From assembly GCA_903900805.1 (NCBI GenBank), contig CAIUOP010000030.1, positions 1-60,565 on the forward strand: 60,565 nt of DNA. Reading direction: 5' to 3'. The translations under genes were made by a program, and so were the position numbers. Origin of the DNA: an uncultured beta proteobacterium (GTDB lineage Bacteria; Pseudomonadota; Gammaproteobacteria; Burkholderiales; Burkholderiaceae). Positions 8,443-17,105 of the stretch are shown one piece after another. A model generated the notes under the pieces. The model was not told the DNA's origin, did no database searches, and worked only from the letters and a program-made list of their open reading frames with translations. Every line of letters begins with the position of its first letter. The first letter of the stretch is position 1.

Positions 8443-10229
8443 TCCAAAACTTTCGTCATCTTTTGAAACTCTTCACTTGTCGCCTTCAGCTGCTCATATC
8501 CCCCTTGAGCAACTACCTTTCCCTTCTCTAACAAGTAGATCTGGTCGCATTCCTGGACAGTGCTAAGACGATGAGCGATCAAAATAATAGTAATGTCATG
8601 TCTTAATTTATTAATCGCCTCCATCACGGCTAGCTCTGTCAAATTATCAAGTGCACTAGTTGCCTCATCCAAAATCAGCACCTGTGGATTATGATAAAGA
8701 GCGCGTGCAATGCCAATGCGCTGTCGCTGCCCTCCAGATAGGCGAACGCCACGCTCACCAACTTTTGTTTCATAACCTGCAGGTAATTCATTACTCACAA
8801 AATCATCAAGATTTGCAATCTTGGCTGCACGAACAACTGCCTCTCGATTAATATCACTTTCGCTGACACCAAATGCAATATTTGATAGCACAGTATCGTC
8901 GGCAAGATAAATTTGCTGAGGCACATAGCCAACCGTCTTTTGCCATTGCCGTATATTTGTTGAATCAATGATTTGGCCATCCACACAAAGGGTGCCTTGC
9001 TGAGCCTCAAGTAGCCCAAGAATCAGGTCAACTGTAGTAGTTTTTCCACAACCAGTTGCACCCACTAATCCAATTACCTGATGAGCGGGAATAACCATGC
9101 TAAGCCCGTCTATCGTTAGTCGAGAAGCATTGGGATACGTATAGCGGATATTATTTAGAGCAATGGATTCCTTAAATAGGATTGGAGTATTAGGAGTGTT
9201 ACTCGCAGCAACAAACTTGAGTTCGGATAGCTCGGCATGTAATGCATTAATTGCCGGCCCCGTAATGCGCAATTGTGAGAGTGAGCCGTAAATCTGCTGC
9301 AAAGCAGGTACAAGCCTATAGCCAGCAAAAGCATAAAGCGAAATCACTGGTAACGCATCTGAAAAACTTGTTCCTTGCATCATTAAATAAAGAACCATCA
9401 ACATCATCCCGCCAAAGGCAACAGCTTCAAGTGCAAATCGTGGCAGCGAGACAATTGCCAGCGCGGCCGACTGATACTTGGCATAAAGTTCAGCAGACTT
9501 TGAGAAACTTCTAACATAGCTAGCCTCTAGACCTCCTATCTTTACTTCTTTTGCGGCACTAAAAGCTTCATTAACTGCAGTAAAACGCTTCGCATTTGCC
9601 TCTAAACTATTCTGCCCCAGGCGGTTCAATGTTCCACTCATTAGTTTAAAAATAATGCTGTAAGCGCCACTAAGGACAAGGCCTATGGCAAACGCTAATA
9701 CCGGATCAACTATCAGCAGCAATAGTAAGAGTGCGAAAGCTACCGCGCTTTGAGCAACTAGAATGGTGAATGGGATCATGGCCTTATCAATCACCGTACT
9801 CACTTCAGAGAGAATATTCTTACCCAAATCAGTGCTATTGCGAGTCAGAAACCAGGCATACGGCTGATGGAGATATCCCTCCACCAAACGCTTGCCAATA
9901 CTATATTCGCGCATGAGATTAAAGCGTAATTGGCAATAAGTAGTCACCGCCTTGAAAACTAGGGATAGCAATAAAAGCATAAACATGAATAGCCCCAAGA
10001 TCAGCAAAAAATCACGCTGGCTTGGTCGGCCTAGTGCATTGTTAAGCATTGCCAATAGTCTATTGGTTTCAATTACGCCAGGATTAGTAATCACTGCCAT
10101 CAGTGGCATGATTGACGCCACTCCAACTGCATCCAGTAGAGCCATGATTAGAATCATGCATAAAAGTAATTGAGCGCGCACTCTCTCTTTCAGCGTTAAA
10201 AGTGCGAAGAGATTAAGTATGGTTTTCAT
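8439..10229 (-). CDS. ABC transporter, fused permease-ATPase (PglK/MsbA-like glycan exporter)
   Basis: A 596-aa half-transporter. About 330 N-terminal residues contain some six hydrophobic segments. The C-terminal ATPase has Walker A GATGCGKT (390-397), signature LSGGQ (497-501), Walker B VLILDE (517-522) and the H-loop His553. Homodimers of this architecture flip lipid-linked oligosaccharides (PglK) or lipid A (MsbA) across the inner membrane. Placement between a polymerase/ligase-like gene and sugar-nucleotide genes points to export of a lipid-linked glycan. A role specific to this locus is an inference from context. Confidence 0.88.
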   Translation of the reverse strand: MKTILNLFALLTLKERVRAQLLLCMILIMALLDAVGVASIMPLMAVITNPGVIETNRLLAMLNNALGRPSQRDFLLILGLFMFMLLLLSLVFKAVTTYCQLRFNLMREYSIGKRLVEGYLHQPYAWFLTRNSTDLGKNILSEVSTVIDKAMIPFTILVAQSAVAFALLLLLLIVDPVLAFAIGLVLSGAYSIIFKLMSGTLNRLGQNSLEANAKRFTAVNEAFSAAKEVKIGGLEASYVRSFSKSAELYAKYQSAALAIVSLPRFALEAVAFGGMMLMVLYLMMQGTSFSDALPVISLYAFAGYRLVPALQQIYGSLSQLRITGPAINALHAELSELKFVAASNTPNTPILFKESIALNNIRYTYPNASRLTIDGLSMVIPAHQVIGLVGATGCGKTTTVDLILGLLEAQQGTLCVDGQIIDSTNIRQWQKTVGYVPQQIYLADDTVLSNIAFGVSESDINREAVVRAAKIANLDDFVSNELPAGYETKVGERGVRLSGGQRQRIGIARALYHNPQVLILDEATSALDNLTELAVMEAINKLRHDITIILIAHRLSTVQECDQIYLLEKGKVVAQGGYEQLKATSEEFQKMTKVLE

Positions 10230-10275
10230 TCTTGCTCGTCAATGATTCATAAAGAATCGATGGATAAATACTTTT

Positions 10276-11667
10276 TTAATCATATTTAACTAAATTATGG
10301 GTTGCCGACTCGCCTTGAGCATCACTTAAACCAAGGCTAGCAACTAACACTACAAGCCAAACATAAGTGTCTACAAAGTTTTTTTGGGACACTTCTGTCG
10401 TGAGAAACAATAGAACCACGCTTAGTAAAGACCATACTCCAAATATGCCCCAGGGACTACCAAGAGAAGACACCCGAAGCATAGCCAGGATCGAGGCAAC
10501 TAGCAAAATAGCTGCGCCAGGAATACCTAAGCCCAGAACAAGATCCATCCAGCCGCTATGACTTTGGATCAATGGCGCATTTGGATAGCTTTCACGAGCA
10601 ATATGTCCAAATGAGCTATGCACCAAACCATAGCCTAATGGATACTGCTTTACAAAAGTCACTGCAGTTGATAGATAAAAAATTCTATCAAAATTTGTCA
10701 GTGAGACTGTCTGCCCATTCTCATTAAGCGGGTAGTTAAAGGTAGTTTTGATCCAAACATCTTCTGGCTGCATTTGCATTGCTACTTTTGAATCAGCAAT
10801 AAGAGTCTTCCAAGAATTATTTGTTTGAAGATTATTAAAAACAGCGAAAAGTATTGCAAATCCTAAGATGGCAAGGAGAAAATAACCTTTAAAAGATAAT
10901 TTTTTTTCTCTGCTGCTAAATAAAGAAATAAAAAATATTAAAGTCAGCAAGAATGCATAAAGGAAACCATTTTTGATATTTTCTAAATAGAAAATACCTA
11001 GTACGCTCATGATTACCATAATACAGATGAACGAAAATACCCAATTGATGTCTTTACTTTTGAGTAATTTTGCTAAACAACCAAAGGCAATTGCTAAAGC
11101 AGGCAGGCAATAAAATACATAGCTAACTTTAGGAATATAAAAAGAGTTATCACCCTGCGTATACAAGACCATAGCCTCTGGGATAGAAAATCCAAAATAT
11201 CCCAAAAACAGCTTCATTAAGTATTTAAGGTAATAGATCAACACTGGGCCACAAATACCGGCAAAGATGAATACCCAATAACTTTTTTTACTATTTATAA
11301 GTGATAGACCTAATCCCAAAGCAAATAGAGACCCCAAAAATGCACGCTTCCATAAACTCTGATATTCATCCCACTGGAGACTGTGATTTTTCCCAATGAA
11401 TAGGAGGTGTAGCGTCGCCCATATGAATAGCGATCCAATGATCACTAGTGGAATCGAACGCTTTGTCATCAGGGCATCGCGATCTTTAATGACAACATAT
11501 ACACCAATGATGGCACCAATAATTAAGGCAGCATTCCGGAAAATCAAGACATTGGGCAGCATAGTAATAGTCCAGAGAATTGCAAAAATGGCACACTGCG
11601 TTTTAATAAACCACTCTGGAATCAATAATTTTTGCGGGTCGTAATGATTAAACATATCTCTATTCAT
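10276..11667 (-). CDS. O-antigen polymerase/ligase-like membrane protein (Wzy/WaaL type)
   Basis: A 463-aa polytopic membrane protein with roughly a dozen hydrophobic stretches and a large extracytoplasmic loop around residues 285-365. That loop ends in a GYGLVHSSFG segment and a conserved SHSGWMDLVLGLG motif, typical of the Wzy_C/O-antigen ligase family, which polymerises glycan repeats or attaches them to lipid A-core or protein. It is more AT-rich than its neighbours, as usual for such genes. It lies 46 bases upstream of the ABC exporter and 102 bases after fcl. Polymerase and ligase cannot be separated by sequence alone. Confidence 0.75.
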   Translation of the reverse strand: MNRDMFNHYDPQKLLIPEWFIKTQCAIFAILWTITMLPNVLIFRNAALIIGAIIGVYVVIKDRDALMTKRSIPLVIIGSLFIWATLHLLFIGKNHSLQWDEYQSLWKRAFLGSLFALGLGLSLINSKKSYWVFIFAGICGPVLIYYLKYLMKLFLGYFGFSIPEAMVLYTQGDNSFYIPKVSYVFYCLPALAIAFGCLAKLLKSKDINWVFSFICIMVIMSVLGIFYLENIKNGFLYAFLLTLIFFISLFSSREKKLSFKGYFLLAILGFAILFAVFNNLQTNNSWKTLIADSKVAMQMQPEDVWIKTTFNYPLNENGQTVSLTNFDRIFYLSTAVTFVKQYPLGYGLVHSSFGHIARESYPNAPLIQSHSGWMDLVLGLGIPGAAILLVASILAMLRVSSLGSPWGIFGVWSLLSVVLLFLTTEVSQKNFVDTYVWLVVLVASLGLSDAQGESATHNLVKYD

Positions 11668-11769
11668 GCTAGCCCTATCATTTCAAAAGTGATAGGTAAT
11701 GGAGTGCGTAACCAAATAACGCAATCTCAGCATCCCGATAGCAGAGATTATTGGTATGAAAACCAAATC

Positions 11770-12768
11770 TCAAGACGCTCTTCCTAGCAAAGTATCTGAG
11801 TGGGTCTTCAAGTAATCAGCATAAGCCAACTTTAAGCCTGCCTCTAAATCTACTTTCGCTTGCCAGCCTAAACGATTGATGCGCGATGAGTTTATCCATT
11901 TTCTTGGAGAGCCATCTGGCTTAGAGATATCAAAGCCAATCCTGCCGGCATAGCCAGTGGCATTTGCTACCGCATTGGCTAACTCTGCAATTGTGACGTC
12001 AGTACCAAAGCCGACATTGATGTGACTTTGCATTGGCTCGGTATGCTGGTCATAAATATCTTTAGAGAGCCCCATTACAAAGACTGAAGCAGCAGCCATG
12101 TCGTCTACATATAAAAACTCGCGCTTAGGAGTGCCTGTTCCCCAAATCAATACCTCTGGAGCATTACTCACTTTCGCTTCATGAAAACGTCTGATTAGTG
12201 CAGGAATGACATGGCTATTTTCTGGATGATAGTTATCACCGGGACCATAGAGATTGGTTGGCATCACTGAGCGGTAATCAATGCCATGGCTTTGCCCGTA
12301 CTGACGGTTGTAACTTTCACACAACTTGATACCCGCAATTTTGGCAATTGCGTAAGGCTCATTAGTTGACTCTAAAGTTCCGGTGAGTAGTGCATTCTCG
12401 GCCATCGGTTGAGGAGCAAGCTTAGGATAAATACAGCTTGAGCCTAAAAAGAGGAGTCTTTTTACCCCAGTCTCAAACGCTTGATGAATAACATTAGCCT
12501 CCATCATGAGGTTTTGATATATGAACTCTGCAGGAAAAGTATTGTTGGCATAAATGCCTCCTACTTTTGCAGCCGCCAAATACACCTGATCAGGTTTTTC
12601 TTGCTCAAAAAATGCTTTTACTTGCGCTTGATTTGTTAGGTCCAACTGAGCATGCGTTCTGGTCACAATGTTTATAAACCCCTTAGCCTGCAAGTTTCTG
12701 ACAATGGCAGAACCCGCCATGCCGCGATGGCCCGCTACATAAATCTTTTGGTTTAACTCTGTGCTCAT
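11770..12768 (-). CDS. fcl: GDP-L-fucose synthase
   Basis: A 332-aa NADPH-dependent 3,5-epimerase/4-reductase that converts GDP-4-keto-6-deoxymannose to GDP-L-fucose. It shows the Rossmann loop G13-H-R-G-M-A-G19, the GSSCIYP active-site Ser/Cys region, and the Y-A-I-A-K catalytic pair. The ATG at 12768 (MSTELN) is preferred to an in-frame TTG three codons upstream. The gene follows gmd by 22 bases. Length and motifs match the WcaG/Fcl family closely, so the assignment is firm. Confidence 0.94.
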   Translation of the reverse strand: MSTELNQKIYVAGHRGMAGSAIVRNLQAKGFINIVTRTHAQLDLTNQAQVKAFFEQEKPDQVYLAAAKVGGIYANNTFPAEFIYQNLMMEANVIHQAFETGVKRLLFLGSSCIYPKLAPQPMAENALLTGTLESTNEPYAIAKIAGIKLCESYNRQYGQSHGIDYRSVMPTNLYGPGDNYHPENSHVIPALIRRFHEAKVSNAPEVLIWGTGTPKREFLYVDDMAAASVFVMGLSKDIYDQHTEPMQSHINVGFGTDVTIAELANAVANATGYAGRIGFDISKPDGSPRKWINSSRINRLGWQAKVDLEAGLKLAYADYLKTHSDTLLGRAS

Positions 12769-12790
12769 AGAAATCAATATTTTTTAGGAT

Positions 12791-13933
12791 TTAATTTTCT
12801 TTGCCAACCGATACAGAGTAACCATGCTTTTGCAATAGTGCATGTTGCTTAGCTTGGTCTAAATCACAGGCCACCATCTCTACAATCATTTGATCTAAAG
12901 TAATTTCTGGAACCCAGCCGAGTTTCTCTTTGGCTTTTGTAGCGTCTCCCAAGAGGGTTTCTACTTCGGTGGGACGGTAGTAACGTGGATCGATTTGCAT
13001 AATCACATCACTCACTTTCAAAGCTGGGGCTTTATCGCCATCAATTGCAGCAACAATGGCTTTTTCATTTTCAGCGCTACCTTCAAACTTCAAGGTAATA
13101 CCTAATTGCTTGGCACTGCGGGTAATAAATTCACGAACAGTAAACTGCACACCAGTTGCAATCACAAAGTCTTCCGGTTTTTCTTGTTGCATCATGAGCC
13201 ATTGCATTCGCACATAGTCTTTAGCATGACCCCAGTCGCGCAAGGCATCGATATTACCCATGTAAAGACATTTCTCAAGTCCTTGGGCAATATTCGCTAA
13301 ACCGCGAGTCACTTTACGGGTGACAAAAGTTTCCCCGCGGCGCTTAGATTCGTGATTAAAGAGAATGCCGTTACAAGCATAAATACCATAAGCTTCACGA
13401 TAGTTCACCGTGATCCAATAAGCGTACAGCTTAGCTACCGCATAAGGGCTCCTTGGATAGAACGGTGTAGTCTCTTTTTGCGGGATTTCTTGTACTAAGC
13501 CATAAAGCTCAGAAGTAGAAGCTTGGTAGAAACGGGTTTTCTTTTCCAGGCCCAGAATACGAATGGCCTCTAACATGCGCAGTGGTCCCATCGCATCAAC
13601 ATCTGCTGTGTACTCAGGAGACTCAAATGACACCGCCACGTGTGACTGCGCGCCTAGGTTATAAATTTCATCGGGCTGGCATTCTTGAATAATGCGTACC
13701 AAATTGCTAGTGTCAGTTAAATCGCCATAGTGAAGAATGAGATCGCGATGGTTCACATGGGGGTCTTGATAAAGATGATCAATGCGATCGGTATTAAACG
13801 AAGAGGCGCGGCGCTTAATACCATGAACGATGTAGCCTTTTTCTAATAGGAACTCGGCCAGATAAGAACCATCTTGGCCAGTGATGCCGGTAATAAGGGC
13901 TACTTTTTGGGTATTCTTTTTAGTGTTTGTCAT
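12791..13933 (-). CDS. gmd: GDP-mannose 4,6-dehydratase
   Basis: A 380-aa short-chain dehydrogenase that makes GDP-4-keto-6-deoxy-D-mannose, the first step of GDP-fucose synthesis. The NAD loop GITGQDGSY, the TSELYG catalytic Thr-Ser-Glu and the Y-A-V-A-K pair are all present, and length is typical for Gmd. It lies between manC (17 bases upstream) and fcl (22 bases downstream), giving a complete mannose 1-phosphate to GDP-fucose module. No anomalies seen. Confidence 0.95.
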   Translation of the reverse strand: MTNTKKNTQKVALITGITGQDGSYLAEFLLEKGYIVHGIKRRASSFNTDRIDHLYQDPHVNHRDLILHYGDLTDTSNLVRIIQECQPDEIYNLGAQSHVAVSFESPEYTADVDAMGPLRMLEAIRILGLEKKTRFYQASTSELYGLVQEIPQKETTPFYPRSPYAVAKLYAYWITVNYREAYGIYACNGILFNHESKRRGETFVTRKVTRGLANIAQGLEKCLYMGNIDALRDWGHAKDYVRMQWLMMQQEKPEDFVIATGVQFTVREFITRSAKQLGITLKFEGSAENEKAIVAAIDGDKAPALKVSDVIMQIDPRYYRPTEVETLLGDATKAKEKLGWVPEITLDQMIVEMVACDLDQAKQHALLQKHGYSVSVGKEN

Positions 13934-13950
13934 ATAAGTGATATTTTCTT

Positions 13951-15429
13951 TTAACTTCTACCGTAAGTATCTTCAAAGCGGACGATGTCATCTTCGCCCA
14001 AATAACTACCCGACTGCACTTCAATAATCTCTAAGGGCTCACTGCCGCGATTGGCTAAACGGTGAGTTTGCCCCTGAGGGATATAGGTACTTTGATTTTC
14101 TTTTAAGGTAATCACTTGATCACCGTTAGTAATTTCTGCAACACCCTTAACCACAATCCAGTGCTCTGCGCGGTGATGATGCATTTGCAATGACAGGCTC
14201 GCACCCGGCTTTACCTGAATGCGTTTGACTTTAAAGCGCTCACCTTCATCCACGCTGTCATACCAACCCCAAGGTCTGGCGACTTTGCGATGTAAATTCT
14301 TTTCTTCACGCCCTTGAGCCTCTAATTGGGTCACAATATTTTTCACATCTTGGCTATTGCTGCGATCGGCTACTAATACTGCATCAGCGGTTTCCACTAT
14401 CACTAAATTATCAATACCAACTACACTGACTAAGCGACTAGTTGCATGCACTAAAGAATTCTTAGAATTGGTCAGCAAGGCATCGCCACTAATCACATTA
14501 CCATCTGAATCTTGTTTGCCCACTTGCCATACGGCATCCCAAGCGCCTAGATCATTCCAGCCAGCATCGAGCTCAACCATCTTGATTGGATAAGCAGATC
14601 CTGGACACTTTTCAATCACTGCATAGTCAATGGATTCACTAGGAATGGATTTAAATTCTTCTTTACCTGGGCGTACAAAGTGGGCACCATCGGCGCTATC
14701 TTCTGACTTGCTTTGCCAAGCATTATGAGAAGCATCAAAAATATCAGGACGAAATTCTTTAAGGGCAGCAAGCCAAGTGCTGGCTCTTAAAACAAACATG
14801 CCGCTATTCCAAAGATAGTTGCCACTGGCTAAGTACTCTTGAGCCTTTTTCAGATCAGGCTTTTCAACAAAACGCTCGACGATGTAAGCATTGTTCTGAT
14901 CTTTGCTAGCAGAGCGTGCAATATAGCCATAGCCTGTTTCAGGAGCGCTGGGAGTAATTCCTAAAATACAAATCGCCTTCTCAGTAGCCTCAACACTCGC
15001 AATGCAATCTTGCAGGGCTTTGGTGAATGCAGCTTGATTTTGAATGGTTTGATCTGCCGGGGCAATAATCAGAATTGGATCTTGAGCATCAGCAGATAAT
15101 TTTTCCGCACAAAATGCAGCCATGCTCAGCGCAGGGGCAGTATTGCGACCTACCGGCTCGAGCAATAAAGTGGCATGGACGGACTTTAGTTCGCGCAACT
15201 GATCTAAGACTAAAAAGCGATGATCCTCATTCGTCACAACCAAGGTATTGCCTAATGTGATTTTGGAATTGGCGACTGAGTTAATTCTGCTAACTGCCTG
15301 TTGAAATAGGCTGTGAGATGAGCCATCACCGGAGAGCACCAAAAATTGCTTTGGGAAGCCCGAGCGGGATAAAGGCCAAAGCCTGGTACCGGAGCCGCCA
15401 CAAAGAATGACTGGAATCACTAAAGCCAT
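13951..15429 (-). CDS. manC: Mannose-1-phosphate guanylyltransferase / mannose-6-phosphate isomerase
   Basis: A 492-aa bifunctional type II enzyme. The N-terminal domain has the [12 protein letters not shown] pyrophosphorylase loop with a downstream FPKQF lysine. The last ~120 residues form a cupin phosphomannose isomerase domain with metal-binding [10 protein letters not shown]. It supplies GDP-mannose from fructose/mannose phosphates for gmd. It is the first gene of the minus-strand polysaccharide block; the intergenic region upstream carries a palindromic divergent promoter (15476-15526). No strong Shine-Dalgarno precedes this ATG, but [12 protein letters not shown] is the usual N-terminus. 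Confidence 0.94.
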   Translation of the reverse strand: MALVIPVILCGGSGTRLWPLSRSGFPKQFLVLSGDGSSHSLFQQAVSRINSVANSKITLGNTLVVTNEDHRFLVLDQLRELKSVHATLLLEPVGRNTAPALSMAAFCAEKLSADAQDPILIIAPADQTIQNQAAFTKALQDCIASVEATEKAICILGITPSAPETGYGYIARSASKDQNNAYIVERFVEKPDLKKAQEYLASGNYLWNSGMFVLRASTWLAALKEFRPDIFDASHNAWQSKSEDSADGAHFVRPGKEEFKSIPSESIDYAVIEKCPGSAYPIKMVELDAGWNDLGAWDAVWQVGKQDSDGNVISGDALLTNSKNSLVHATSRLVSVVGIDNLVIVETADAVLVADRSNSQDVKNIVTQLEAQGREEKNLHRKVARPWGWYDSVDEGERFKVKRIQVKPGASLSLQMHHHRAEHWIVVKGVAEITNGDQVITLKENQSTYIPQGQTHRLANRGSEPLEIIEVQSGSYLGEDDIVRFEDTYGRS

Positions 15430-15475
15430 AACAGGTTCAAAGCAATGAATATGCTTTTTAGTAAGAAAACCTCAT

Positions 15476-15526
15476 TTTATAGGGTTTATTGCCGCTCTTT
15501 GGCAAAGAGCTGGCATTTATTAAAAT
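15476..15526. promoter_or_regulatory. Divergent promoter pair sharing a palindrome over both -35 boxes
   Basis: A perfect inverted repeat, GCTCTTT-GGC-AAAGAGC (15494-15510), contains TTGGCA on the plus strand (15499-15504), 16 bases before TAAAAT (15521-15526). It also contains TTGCCA on the minus strand (15505-15500), 18 bases before TATAAA (15481-15476). The first fits the 46-codon gene at 15605, the second fits manC. The palindrome could be an operator for a dimeric regulator acting on both genes. Promoter function is inferred from consensus match only. Confidence 0.5.
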
Positions 15527-15604
15527 CCTTTTTGATCCAGTACAGGCGCACGATGGCGCTAACTTACAATCAAAAAGCATACCCATCTTCAAGGAGCCTT
15601 CTCA

Positions 15605-15745
15605 ATGAGCAATATCCCCAAAATTAAGCTACGCAATTCATTAACCGAGTGTGGTCAGTCTATCCGCAAGGAAAATGCTGGCAAGTACCAAAACTACACC
15701 ATTAGGGACTGTATTGTCTCTATAGCAGCCAGCAAGATCAAATAA
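15605..15745 (+). CDS. Small protein of 46 aa, unknown function
   Basis: A 46-codon reading frame starting MSNIPKIKLR and ending ASKIK, preceded by a good Shine-Dalgarno (AAGGAG, eight bases before ATG) and a plausible promoter at 15499-15526. The product is basic, has two cysteines, and no signal peptide or membrane segment. It reads away from manC and ends 16 bases before the end of the convergent HPP-family pseudogene. I do not recognise a family. The ribosome binding site and promoter are the main reasons to call it; no homology could be tested. Confidence 0.55.
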   Translation: MSNIPKIKLRNSLTECGQSIRKENAGKYQNYTIRDCIVSIAASKIK

Positions 15746-15761
15746 GGAGGCCTCTGGGGAC

Positions 15762-16300
15762 CTAGCTCGGAGGCTTATTGGGGTATGGCTTGCCAGTCAG
15801 GTTGCTGTAAGCTGCCCCAGCCAATATCAACAAGATCGAATCGACCATGACTGGGAAAAAGGCATAGCGGTAGCGGCCAATTTCTCCTAAAACAACGATT
15901 AAGGCCACAGCTGCTGCTGGTGGATGTAGGCAGCGCAGGATAAACATTCCCAAAATGGAGAGCGCGGCGGCCAGCGGCAAAGCTAGCAATGGCTCACCAA
16001 CCAGGTGAAAGCAGCTAATCCCGACTAAAGCAGATAAGGTATTACCGGCAATGACAGCCCAAGGTTGGGCCATGGGGCTGCCCGGCAATGCAAATACCAG
16101 TAAAGCACTTGCCAGGAAGCCATCAACCATTCATTGATACCGCCCCATTCGCCTAAGTATTTAGCGAGAGCGAACACCAACATAAGACCTAAGAATGCCC
16201 CAATCACTGAGCGCATTCGCTCCGACCAACTTACTGGTGGCTGGTCTCCCCCTAAATAAAAGGCGTAATGCTTTTTGAGGTATCTATATGAATGCTTCAT
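15762..16300 (-). pseudogene. HPP-family membrane protein, frameshifted
   Basis: Two abutting frames together encode one HPP-family integral membrane protein. The first (16300 to about 16118) starts MKHSYRYLKKHYAF, keeps a membrane segment, and reaches NEWLMAS. The second frame resumes with ASALLVFALPGSP and continues through three or four membrane segments including the diagnostic LHPPAA motif, ending at 15762. The break lies at about 16115-16125. The family normally reads MAS-x-GASA here, so a few bases seem to be missing. The second frame has a stop immediately before its first ATG, so independent expression of a complete protein is unlikely. A sequencing error is the alternative explanation. 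Confidence 0.75.
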
Positions 16301-16335
16301 TCAAATCTTACGATGGCTTTCCATCTATTGAAAAT

Positions 16336-16371
16336 AAAAAAGACTGCTGGCTTACACCAAACAGTCTTTTT
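16336..16371. terminator. Bidirectional rho-independent terminator
   Basis: Inverted repeat AAAAAGACTG (16337-16346) / CAGTCTTTTT (16362-16371) with a 15-base loop. On the minus strand the stem is followed by a run of six T residues, about 45 bases after the HiPIP stop codon. The T-rich arm on the plus strand allows termination in that direction as well. Confidence 0.7.
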
Positions 16372-16414
16372 ATTAGCCAAGAACAAAGTACCTGGCTCTA
16401 GGACAAAATGATAC

Positions 16415-16693
16415 TTAAGCTTTCTTGGCCCAAGCGCTGCAATGGCCTTTACCAGCCACTTGCTTGCCGGCAAACAAAGAGCAACCACCTGCGGCAGAAT
16501 CTGCTTTACCTTGGTAGAGAGCGCAGTTGTAGCAATACTTGCCAGCGACTTTAGAAACTACAACATACTGTAAGGCCTTGGCTTGTGGATCAGTTTCAGC
16601 AACCATTGCTTGAGCTTGAACTTTACCGTTCAATGCCAAGGTGCAAGCACCAGCAGCAGATAAAATCATAAATTGGCGACGACTATTTTTCAT
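16415..16693 (-). CDS. High-potential iron-sulfur protein (HiPIP), Tat-exported
   Basis: A 92-aa precursor. MKNSRRQFMIL carries the twin-arginine SRRxFM export motif, followed by a hydrophobic segment and a cleavage site after about residue 27 (VQA-QA). The mature protein has the four HiPIP cysteines: C-Y-N-C, G-G-C and G-H-C, which bind a [4Fe-4S] cluster. HiPIPs carry electrons in the periplasm, often to oxidases or reaction centres. The start at 16693 is chosen because GGAG lies six bases upstream and the Tat motif directly follows; an ATG at 16774 in frame would bury it. A Fur-box-like palindrome lies upstream. Confidence 0.9.
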   Translation of the reverse strand: MKNSRRQFMILSAAGACTLALNGKVQAQAMVAETDPQAKALQYVVVSKVAGKYCYNCALYQGKADSAAGGCSLFAGKQVAGKGHCSAWAKKA

Positions 16694-16835
16694 GGATTCT
16701 CCAAAAAATAAAACAGTAAATGTTGTGCAGGCGATATATAAACCTCGTGCACTCTTGAAATCTAAGGTGATCATAGTGGAGAAGGTTTTAGCTTGCAGCT
16801 CGCAATGTAACTCTATGATTTATATAGACTAATAG

Positions 16836-16852
16836 TTGAGAATTGTTCTCAA
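16836..16852. promoter_or_regulatory. Fur-box-like palindrome upstream of the HiPIP gene
   Basis: Perfect inverted repeat TTGAGAA-TTG-TTCTCAA. It fits the 7-1-7 Fur pattern TGAGAAT-N-ATTCTCA with one mismatch. On the minus strand a TATAAA-like -10 lies a short distance downstream, so a bound repressor would cover the promoter. It is 143 bases before the HiPIP start codon. Assignment to Fur is inference; another dimeric regulator is possible. Confidence 0.4.
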
Positions 16853-16885
16853 GAAAAACTGCGCATCGCTAAAGCAGCGAAATGA

Positions 16886-17101
16886 TTATTTCCAGCCCTT
16901 TAATTCCATGCAAGAGATTCGCCGTTTAAGGTAAACGCCATCAGGAGTCTCTGGATACGATTGCGCACAATCCTTAAAATCTATTTTGTATGTCGTAGGA
17001 TTATTTTTAGCAGGATCAGGATGCGTGGTTGGAAAGCCACCGCACGCAACAAGGCCTAAAGCAAAAGTCATAGCAAGGCATTTACCAACTCTCATGAGCA
17101 T
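16886..17101 (-). CDS. Small lipoprotein, unknown function
   Basis: A 71-aa protein with a lipoprotein signal: MLMRVGKC, a hydrophobic core, then the lipobox LGLVAC with the lipidated Cys followed by Gly-Gly. The mature part is about 50 residues with two further cysteines and no recognised domain. The ATG at 17101 lies just after the folE stop; an alternative ATG at 17095 gives MRVGKC. It is probably co-transcribed with folE. Function unknown. Confidence 0.65.
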   Translation of the reverse strand: MLMRVGKCLAMTFALGLVACGGFPTTHPDPAKNNPTTYKIDFKDCAQSYPETPDGVYLKRRISCMELKGWK

Positions 17102-17105
17102 GAGG

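Noticed and set aside
11723..11749. Hairpin AATCTC...GAGATT between fcl and the polymerase-like gene
   Set aside because: Only six solid base pairs with a mismatch and no T tract; not a credible terminator, perhaps a weak attenuator.
16297..16488. Minus-strand open frame over the HiPIP terminator
   Set aside because: It spans the terminator and the HiPIP end in another frame and has no family features.
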